Origin: CAYXUW01 sp964468375
Lineage (GTDB): Bacteria; Planctomycetota; Phycisphaerae; Sedimentisphaerales; Anaerobacaceae
Assembly (NCBI GenBank): GCA_964468375.1
Contig: CAYXUW010000123.1
Span: 1 to 5,834 of the forward strand
Reading direction: 5' to 3'
Length of the DNA stretch: 5,834 nucleotides
Position 1 is the stretch's first letter. Every line of letters starts with the position of its first letter. The position numbers and the translations under genes are program-made. The notes below the pieces were generated by a model that was given only the letters and a program-made list of their open reading frames with translations, searched no databases and was not told the origin of the DNA. Of the stretch, positions 1 through 4,885 are shown one piece after another.

Positions 1-2
1 CC

Positions 3-1058
3 GACAGCAAGCGTTTTGTGTATGGAGCAATGAAAGGTGACAAATGGTTCGTTGTCTTGGACGGTAAGGCCGGGCTGGAGTCTGGATACGATAATGTTGG
101 CTATTTCCTCTTCAGCCCCGACAGCAGTCGTCTTGTGTATGCGGCGGGAGAAGGCAACAGGCAGTACATGGTGATAGATGGCCGCGCCGGAGAAGTGTAC
201 GAACGAGCGGGCGAGCCGGTATTCAGCCCGGACGGAAGACACCTTGCGTATCTCGCTGCGATAAAAGATACAGAGCGGGGTAAAGAGCGATGGTTCGTCG
301 TGCTGGACAGCAAGGAAGGCAAGAAGTATGACGGGGTGAACAGTCCCATCTTCAGCAAAGATAGCAAGCATATTGCTTACAGCGTCATGAAAGGTCTCAA
401 GCGCATGATGGTAGTGGATGGCAAGGAAGGACCTGAGTATGACGGCATTGACGTATACAGCGTCGCTCTAAGCCCCGATGGCGAAAGCTCTGCATATACA
501 GCAAATAAGGGCGGCAAATGGTTCGTGGTGTGGAACGGCCAGGAGGGGCCGAAGTATGACGGCATCCGCATGAACAGCGTCGTTCTCAGCCCCGACGGTG
601 AAAGCTTTGCATATGCAGCGAATAAGGGCGGCAAATGGTTCGTGGTGTGGAACGGCCAGGAGGGGCCGGAATATGATGGAATTGCCGTCGGCAGTCCTGT
701 CTTTAGTCCCGATGGCAAAGACCTTCTGTATGCGGCAGCTAAGGACTACAAGTGGTTCCTGGTGTTAAACGGCGAGCCGATAGAGTACGATTACGACGAC
801 ATCGGCGACACCTTTTTGTTCAGCCCGGACGGCAAGCATTTTGTCCATACAGCTCTAAAGGACGACAAGTGGTTCTTGGTAGTGGATGACCAGGCTGGGC
901 CACCATACGACCGCATCTCTAAGCCGGCCTTTAAAGACGATGGAATAGAATATCTGGCTGAACGTGATGGCTGGCAACTGCGCTGCCGGCAGAGTTTCCC
1001 GCAAAGCGGCGCCGGCGAAACGGTCGAGGAAAAAATCGGAAGCACGCCTGGACCATAA
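3..1058 (+). CDS. Beta-propeller repeat protein (PD40/WD40-like), 5'-truncated at window edge
   Basis: The frame is open from the first complete codon at position 3 to the TAA at 1056-1058, so the true start lies to the left of the window; the GTG at 18 is an internal Val. The protein is almost entirely tandem repeats of about 37-45 residues, each opening with an F/L-S-P-D-G/S motif, then an A-Y-A-A-type strand, then K-W-F-V-V-x-D/N-G and E-G-P-x-Y-D-G-I. At least seven repeats plus a partial first and a degenerate last one are visible, which fits the blades of a PD40/TolB-like beta-propeller. Such propellers usually serve as binding or scaffolding domains, and I can name no enzyme activity or ligand. 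No signal peptide can be judged because the N-terminus is missing. The last 30 or so residues lose the repeat pattern. GC is higher than in the genes to the right. The fold call is firm; the function is unknown. Confidence 0.8.
   Translation, partial: DSKRFVYGAMKGDKWFVVLDGKAGLESGYDNVGYFLFSPDSSRLVYAAGEGNRQYMVIDGRAGEVYERAGEPVFSPDGRHLAYLAAIKDTERGKERWFVVLDSKEGKKYDGVNSPIFSKDSKHIAYSVMKGLKRMMVVDGKEGPEYDGIDVYSVALSPDGESSAYTANKGGKWFVVWNGQEGPKYDGIRMNSVVLSPDGESFAYAANKGGKWFVVWNGQEGPEYDGIAVGSPVFSPDGKDLLYAAAKDYKWFLVLNGEPIEYDYDDIGDTFLFSPDGKHFVHTALKDDKWFLVVDDQAGPPYDRISKPAFKDDGIEYLAERDGWQLRCRQSFPQSGAGETVEEKIGSTPGP
458..691 (+). repeat. Two near-identical 117-bp tandem units encoding adjacent propeller blades
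   Basis: The unit at 458-574 is followed directly by a copy at 575-691. Within them, 504-551 and 621-668 are a perfect 48-bp direct repeat, exactly 117 bp (39 codons) apart. The other blades of this protein match each other only at the protein level. The pattern therefore points to a recent duplication of a single blade, or to gene conversion between two blades. Confidence 0.85.
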
Positions 1059-1349
1059 TACCACGCTTAGGAGACGGATTGCCCTAACTGCCCTTATGCG
1101 GGAAATGACGAGAACTTATGCACAAATGACAAATCCGAAAGACGAGATGCCCGGATATTAAAGGCGGATGCAAGCAGGATAATGTGATGTGAGTTTCCTC
1201 AGTCCCGTTTTGAGAGTGACATATTTTGACACTGTCGTTTTTTATAACAGTGATAACTCCTTTATTTTCTGTATCTTAAAAACTCGAGGCGTGAGTCAAT
1301 CCATATTTCTACGAGGGAATTAGATTTTATTAAAAAAAACAAAAAAAAC

Positions 1350-1377
1350 TTGACATAATCAGATTTTCTGAAACAAT
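1350..1377 (+). promoter_or_regulatory. Candidate sigma-70-type promoter with upstream A-tracts
   Basis: A perfect TTGACA -35 box (1350-1355) lies directly after A-tracts that resemble an UP element. With a 16-bp spacer the -10 would be AACAAT (1372-1377), which matches TATAAT at four of six positions. The spacer contains the palindrome TCAGA-TTT-TCTGA (1359-1371), a possible operator or chance. The weak -10 keeps confidence moderate. If used, it would give a leader of about 265 nt before the xylanase. Confidence 0.45.
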
Positions 1378-1403
1378 CGGCAAGCTGCGGGCTTTACATA
1401 TAG

Positions 1404-1412
1404 TGATATAAT
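1404..1412 (+). promoter_or_regulatory. Candidate extended -10 promoter (TGATATAAT)
   Basis: The sequence TGATATAAT is a perfect TGn plus TATAAT extended -10 element. No good -35 box lies at the usual distance, which is tolerated by extended -10 promoters. Transcription would begin near 1419 and leave a leader of roughly 230 nt before the xylanase ATG. It may act as a second start site downstream of the candidate at 1350-1377. Confidence 0.5.
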
Positions 1413-1536
1413 TGAACTGTATTTTTGATTAGTTTGCTTTGTGAGGAAGAAGGGAAACAGGATTAAGACTACAGAGCAACATATCATCTCGAGGAATAAA
1501 ACGGGGGGCATAGTCAATTTTCAGAGAGGGTGTACC

Positions 1537-1611
1537 ATGAGACGAACGCCAAATGCGGTCAGAGTTTGTGCATACGTCGATAGGATTATGAATACGATAG
1601 TTTTTGAGTAA
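1537..1611 (+). CDS. Possible 24-residue leader peptide, unrecognised
   Basis: An ATG at 1537 opens a 24-codon frame (M-R-R-T-P-N-A-V...) that ends with TAA at 1609-1611, 38 bp before the xylanase start. A purine-rich AGAGAGGG stretch (1523-1530) sits 6 bases upstream and could serve as a ribosome binding site. The same frame is open further upstream to a GTG at 1441, giving 56 residues, but that start has no visible ribosome binding site. The peptide is basic in its first half, matches no family I know, and has no run of a single amino acid that would suggest attenuation control. A frame this short can easily arise by chance, so this is a weak call. Confidence 0.2.
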   Translation: MRRTPNAVRVCAYVDRIMNTIVFE

Positions 1612-1635
1612 ATAATGGTTTTTGGGGTAATTATG

Positions 1636-1646
1636 AAAGGAGGTGA
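1636..1646 (+). promoter_or_regulatory. Strong ribosome binding site of the xylanase
   Basis: AAAGGAGGTGA is a near-complete complement to the 3' end of 16S rRNA and ends 3 bases before the ATG at 1650. It fixes the start codon and predicts efficient translation. Confidence 0.9.
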
Positions 1647-1649
1647 ATT

Positions 1650-2711
1650 ATGAAAAAATTACTTTGTTTATTAGTTGTTGCTGTATTGGCGATTCCAACC
1701 GTCGCCCAGGCCTCATACTCATCAGGCAGCTGCGGCAACTACTGGTATACACACTGGGTTGGTTCTGGGTCAGCTAACTTTAACTGTACAGGCAGTAGCA
1801 GTTTCAGTGTTAGTTTCAGCGGTGCAAGTTTTGTTACAGGTTTAGGCTGGAGTACCGGTTCAGGTAGAACAATAAACTTCTCAGGCAGCGCCAGCGGCGC
1901 TAACTGGGGCCCCGGTGTCTATGGGTGGTATAGAAGCCCACTCACAGAATATTATATTGGGAAAGGTTCAGGTTCTTACCAAGGCTCCTATTCATGTAAT
2001 GGCAGGTCATATACCTTGTATGTAGACCGGCGATATGGCCAACCTTCCATTGACGGCACTGCAGATTTTGACCAGAACAATGCCAGCGGGTCTCGTAGTG
2101 GTCCGGTAGATATGGGCTGCCACTTTAACGCGTGGAGCAGTATGGGACACGGCCCAGGCAGTCAAGCCTACCAGGTAGTAATGATAGAAGGTTGGAGTGG
2201 CGCTAGTGGGAGCGGTAGTGTAACACTCGGCGGCGGTGGTTCAACGAGTACTACTACCACAACAAGCGGCGGCAGCACAACCACTACCAGCGGTGGTGGC
2301 GGCACACCGTACAGACTCAGAGCACGCAGTACAGATGGTGCGGGACGGGTCAATTTAAGAATAGACAACCAGACAATAGCCACTTTCACCTTAGGAACAA
2401 GTATGGGTGATTACACCGCTTCCAGCTACCTTACTGGTGGTATTAACGTTGAGTTCTTCAATGACACCAGCGGCAGAGATGTCCAGGTAGACTACCTTTC
2501 AGTAGATGGTGATTGGCGTCAGGCCGAAGACCAGAGCTACAATACGGCTGTCTGGCAGGATGGTTCCTGCGGCGGCTCGTACAGCGAGTGGATGCACTGT
2601 AATGGTGTAATCGGCTTCGGCAACACCCCAGGCGGTGGTGGATCAACTACTACCACAAGCGGCAGCACTACCACAACTACAAGCAGCTGGTGGTGGGGCG
2701 GTTGGTGGTAA
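1650..2711 (+). CDS. Secreted endo-1,4-beta-xylanase, GH11 catalytic domain plus CBM60-type module
   Basis: This 353-residue enzyme is predicted to cut internal beta-1,4 bonds of xylan outside the cell. Residues 1-21 are a Sec signal peptide with cleavage after A-Q-A. Residues about 22-193 are a GH11 jelly-roll: N-Y-W-Y-T-H-W (30-36), G-L-G-W (64-67), V-Y-G-W (90-93), P-L-T-E-Y-Y (97-102) with the nucleophile E100, the thumb P-S-I-D-G-T (132-137), H-F-N-A-W (158-162), and I-E-G (179-181) with the acid/base E180. A Thr/Gly linker (194-220) leads to a CBM60-like calcium-dependent module (about 221-324) with F-N-D-x-S-G-R-D-V-Q-V-D-Y (270-282), R-Q-A-E-D-Q (290-295) and C307/C317. A second Thr/Gly linker ends in WWWGGWW (347-353), then TAA-TAG. 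Oddities are the loss of the usual Y-W-S-V-R strand after the thumb and six Cys in the mature protein. Family assignment rests on remembered consensus motifs and is strong. Confidence 0.93.
   Translation: MKKLLCLLVVAVLAIPTVAQASYSSGSCGNYWYTHWVGSGSANFNCTGSSSFSVSFSGASFVTGLGWSTGSGRTINFSGSASGANWGPGVYGWYRSPLTEYYIGKGSGSYQGSYSCNGRSYTLYVDRRYGQPSIDGTADFDQNNASGSRSGPVDMGCHFNAWSSMGHGPGSQAYQVVMIEGWSGASGSGSVTLGGGGSTSTTTTTSGGSTTTTSGGGGTPYRLRARSTDGAGRVNLRIDNQTIATFTLGTSMGDYTASSYLTGGINVEFFNDTSGRDVQVDYLSVDGDWRQAEDQSYNTAVWQDGSCGGSYSEWMHCNGVIGFGNTPGGGGSTTTTSGSTTTTTSSWWWGGWW
2229..2310 (+). repeat. Thr/Gly-rich linker-coding sequence 1
   Basis: This low-complexity stretch encodes the linker between the catalytic domain and the carbohydrate-binding module (residues 194-220, runs of G, then T5 and T4 separated by S-G-G-S). 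It shares a 13-base identical core (ACTACTACCACAA at 2250-2262) with the second linker at 2646-2658. Such linkers usually give flexible spacing in secreted polysaccharide-degrading enzymes. Confidence 0.8.
2625..2708 (+). repeat. Thr/Gly-rich linker 2 and Trp-rich C-terminal tail
   Basis: Residues 326-346 repeat the design of the first linker (G4, T4, S-G-S, T5), but instead of leading to another module the protein ends in WWWGGWW and two consecutive stops (TAA at 2709, TAG at 2712). The DNA for the tail is a near-repeat of TGG and GGT with several GG runs. The tail has no LPXTG or PEP-CTERM-type sorting signature. Confidence 0.8.
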
Positions 2712-2755
2712 TAGACAACTTTGAAAAATTTTCCGTCTAAGTCAGTTGAAAGTAA

Positions 2756-2793
2756 AAGGCTGCCCGATTGTTAATCGGGTAGCCTTCTTTTTT
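2756..2793 (+). terminator. Strong rho-independent terminator after the xylanase
   Basis: Positions 2756-2769 pair with 2773-2786 to form a 14-bp stem with one G-U pair and a 3-base GTT loop. One C and then six T residues (2788-2793) follow. It lies 44 bp after the xylanase stop and should end that transcript, keeping it separate from the lipoprotein operon. Confidence 0.93.
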
Positions 2794-2820
2794 GACAAAA
2801 CTTATTAGTTTACCTATACT
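2792..2820 (+). promoter_or_regulatory. Sigma-70-type promoter of the lipoprotein-gtrA operon
   Basis: TTGACA (2792-2797) and TATACT (2815-2820) are separated by exactly 17 bp, close to the full consensus. The first two T of the -35 box are the last two T of the terminator T-tract. Transcription would start near 2827, about 40 nt before the ATG at 2867. A weak AAGGG (2852-2856), 10 bases before that ATG, is the best ribosome binding site. Confidence 0.8.
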
Positions 2821-2866
2821 TAAGGTGTATTTTACAAAAATGATAAAGTATAAGGGATAAATTAAG

Positions 2867-4426
2867 ATGATTAGCATCGTAAGAGTTCTTAAACTTTTTC
2901 TCCTTTGTTCCCTATTTTTTATTGCCTGCGACCAGCCAAAAAGCGAAAGGAAAGAACCTTTCCTTACAAAGAAGATTGAAATAGCTCAAAGACCATTGAT
3001 TTTATTCGATGCCTTCAAGGAACAGGTCTGGTCTATTAAAGATACCGGCTTTGCAGGTTATTCTTCATTAAATCTTTTTCTCAAAAACCTTGGCTATCGT
3101 ACGGAGGAAAATCACAGGCCATATGAAGAAGCGCTTGCAGGTCTCGGCCCGGGGACGCTTCTGGTAATAGGTGTGGCTATGGAAGCTGAGTTTACCGAGG
3201 ACGAAATAGAATCAATCCTCGACTTTGTATATCGCGGAGGAAACATACTGGTTATTGCTGAACATGAAAATAAGTATAACTCTTCGGATTTTTTAAGGCC
3301 AATTATAAACGCGGGGGGCTGGGAAATAAACGATGACCGTGTTATTGACGATAAAGGTGCTCTTCCAGATACTAACGGCAGATGGATAAGAACTCTTTTG
3401 CCTTCTGAGGAATACGGGCCCGTCCTGCTTTGTGCGGCGACTCTAACAGCACTTCGAGATGATGTGTGCGAGGTTCTTCTTACGTCGTTATATGGTGGTC
3501 ATGTTGTTGCAGGGCTGGGTAAATTTGGAAAAGGCAAAATAGCGGTCGTAACGGACTCGGAATTTTTATGGAACGCGAATCCTGATTATAAGTGGCTGGA
3601 TGATTACACATTTGCCTTCAATGACTTAAATACCCGCGCATTTATAAAGGATTTAATTGTTAAGATTCACCCGCTCAAAGGCATGAGCAAATCGTATGAT
3701 CTTCCTTCTCCTCGTAATTTACAGGGCTCAAAAAGAGTTTTTATGTATGGCAATGGAGGAGATTTCGAAAACTATTCGAAATTTTTAACAGCATTAACTG
3801 ATGCAGACATATCAGTTTTCAAGTATCAAGAAGGGATAAAGGTGTCACCAGAAGACAGAGTTATTGTGATTACCCCCCTGATGAAAATTCCGCAGCAGGT
3901 TATAGACGAGCTGTCTAAATCCGCGAAGATGGTTCTGTTTGGCGATATGTACTCCAGACTTGAGAGTTATGCAGATTCATGGGAGCTCTTTTTCAAACCT
4001 CATGGAATATATCCTGTTCCTTATCCTGCCAATGAGCTTGCCGAAAAATACAGTGTCAGTCTTCTCCCTTTTTTCGGCGTGAATTTCGATAATAACGAGA
4101 ATGGAAATATTTTATATGTTCCTGTTTTTTTCAACGGTCAGCGACTCTACCTTCACAAAGCTTGTGCTGTAAAACTTTTAAAAGAAAATGAAAAAACAAG
4201 ATTAAGCCTTGAAAATTCTGAAGGAACATTTGCCTGTGGTGCAGGATTTGGTTTAAACCATCCCCTGAAAAGCATGGACCCGAACGACATGAAAAATCCT
4301 GATTTTTTAGTTGTTACCGACAGTGTTTTCGCAATAGGGGATTCCGATATCATAACCAACGTTTTCTTCCATGAAGCAGAGCATGCAGGTATTATTGATG
4401 AGATTATTAAGTTCTTAAAATACTGA
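2867..4426 (+). CDS. Putative lipoprotein with two tandem GATase-like (GIFT/DUF4350-like) domains
   Basis: This 519-residue protein begins with a short basic and hydrophobic signal ending in the lipobox-like F-I-A-C, so C21 is the likely lipidated residue; the Asp at +2 would favour inner-membrane retention under the E. coli rule. Domain 1 (about 44-270) starts with L-I-L-F-D-A-F (44-50), has G-G-N-I-L-V-I-A-E-H-E (124-134) and ends near V-V-T-D-S-E-F (227-233). Domain 2 (about 290-515) repeats the plan: V-F-M-Y-G (291-295), M-V-L-F-G-D-M-Y (355-362) and V-V-T-D-S-V-F (482-488). This resembles the GldG/IFT52 (GIFT) or DUF4350 class of glutamine-amidotransferase-like folds, which normally lack catalysis and act in binding. 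I see no convincing catalytic Cys-His-Glu triad. It is 13 bp from the gtrA-like gene and probably co-transcribed with it. The domain class is a motif-level judgement; the function is unknown. Confidence 0.6.
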   Translation: MISIVRVLKLFLLCSLFFIACDQPKSERKEPFLTKKIEIAQRPLILFDAFKEQVWSIKDTGFAGYSSLNLFLKNLGYRTEENHRPYEEALAGLGPGTLLVIGVAMEAEFTEDEIESILDFVYRGGNILVIAEHENKYNSSDFLRPIINAGGWEINDDRVIDDKGALPDTNGRWIRTLLPSEEYGPVLLCAATLTALRDDVCEVLLTSLYGGHVVAGLGKFGKGKIAVVTDSEFLWNANPDYKWLDDYTFAFNDLNTRAFIKDLIVKIHPLKGMSKSYDLPSPRNLQGSKRVFMYGNGGDFENYSKFLTALTDADISVFKYQEGIKVSPEDRVIVITPLMKIPQQVIDELSKSAKMVLFGDMYSRLESYADSWELFFKPHGIYPVPYPANELAEKYSVSLLPFFGVNFDNNENGNILYVPVFFNGQRLYLHKACAVKLLKENEKTRLSLENSEGTFACGAGFGLNHPLKSMDPNDMKNPDFLVVTDSVFAIGDSDIITNVFFHEAEHAGIIDEIIKFLKY

Positions 4427-4439
4427 TAGAAACAAAATA

Positions 4440-4880
4440 ATGTTTAAAAGATTATCGCAAATACTTGGTCACTCTTTTATCATATTCGCCATAGTTGGTT
4501 TTGGGGGAATGGTCACAAATCTTTGCATTTTTTTTGTTTTCGCGGATATTCTGAATTTATGGGCAAACGGTGTTGCTGTTATGGCCTTTTTGATAGCCGG
4601 TACACAGAATTATGTTTTGCATCATAAATGGACTTTTGGAAAAGTTATGAGTGGCGTGAGACTGTCTTTTTACGGGTGGGTTAAATTTAATCTGACCACT
4701 TTAGCAGGACTTGGAATCAATCTTGTTGTATTAAATCTTATATTGTACTTTTATGACGTTCCTTATAAAGTAATTGCGCAGTTTTGCGGGGTTGCTTTTG
4801 GAACAGTTTTCAACTATCTGGGTTCAAGGCTTTTTGTCTTTAAAAAGAGCAACTTCAAAAGAGAAAATGTAAACTGTTAA
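4440..4880 (+). CDS. GtrA-family membrane protein
   Basis: The 146-residue protein has four predicted membrane helices (about 12-35, 42-62, 83-105 and 110-130), the usual size and topology for GtrA (PF04138). Two family-like motifs follow helices 2 and 4: Q-N-Y-V-L-H-H-K-W-T-F (56-66) and N-Y-L-G-S-R-L-F-V-F (125-134), matching the typical N-x-x-x-x-R/K-W-x-F pattern. GtrA proteins are associated with translocation or handling of polyprenyl-phosphate-linked sugars and often partner a dolichyl-phosphate-mannose-synthase-like transferase. No such partner is visible in this window. The start is 13 bp after the lipoprotein stop, without a clear ribosome binding site, so translation may be coupled. 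The C-terminus is basic and cytoplasmic in most family members. The family call is strong; the sugar is unknown. Confidence 0.88.
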   Translation: MFKRLSQILGHSFIIFAIVGFGGMVTNLCIFFVFADILNLWANGVAVMAFLIAGTQNYVLHHKWTFGKVMSGVRLSFYGWVKFNLTTLAGLGINLVVLNLILYFYDVPYKVIAQFCGVAFGTVFNYLGSRLFVFKKSNFKRENVNC

Positions 4881-4885
4881 TAGAA

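Larger units (their letters stand above)
1059..1649. other. Gene-poor leader region upstream of the xylanase
   Basis: I find no convincing long gene here on either strand. The first 100 bp after the propeller stop can be read as a Cys-containing frame (E-T-D-C-P-N-C-P-Y), but it has no start codon and I do not recognise it. The middle is AT-rich with two short A-tracts (about 1333-1348). CACTGT at 1230-1235 and ACAGTG at 1247-1252 form a weak inverted repeat with an 11-base spacer containing six T residues; it is too weak to call a terminator. The right part holds two promoter-like elements, a possible short leader ORF and the xylanase ribosome binding site. No known riboswitch consensus was recognised. 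Confidence 0.6.

Noticed and set aside
964..1161. 65-codon plus-strand frame overlapping the end of the propeller gene
   Set aside because: It overlaps the propeller frame for about half its length, is rich in Arg and Lys as expected for a shifted frame, lacks a ribosome binding site and matches no family I know.
1069..1185. Cys-containing frame after the propeller stop (E-T-D-C-P-N-C-P-Y...), considered as a zinc-ribbon or transposase remnant
   Set aside because: It has no start codon, is only about 38 codons long and I cannot match it to a family.
1230..1252. Inverted repeat CACTGT/ACAGTG considered as the terminator of the propeller gene
   Set aside because: A six-pair stem with an 11-base loop is weak, and the T-run is in the loop instead of after the stem.
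1440..1535. Possible c-di-GMP-type riboswitch in the xylanase leader
   Set aside because: The conserved core motifs and paired stems of GEMM riboswitches could not be found.
1441..1611. 56-codon frame from GTG at 1441 containing the 24-codon leader ORF
   Set aside because: No ribosome binding site precedes the GTG, and the region just downstream of the extended -10 looks like untranslated leader; only the shorter ATG version is listed, with low confidence.
2168..2646. Minus-strand frames rich in Pro and Val opposite the xylanase
   Set aside because: These are shadows of the Thr/Gly linker codons and have no start context.
4153..4359. Minus-strand 68-codon frame inside the lipoprotein gene
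   Set aside because: It is opposite a well-supported gene and has no recognisable domain.
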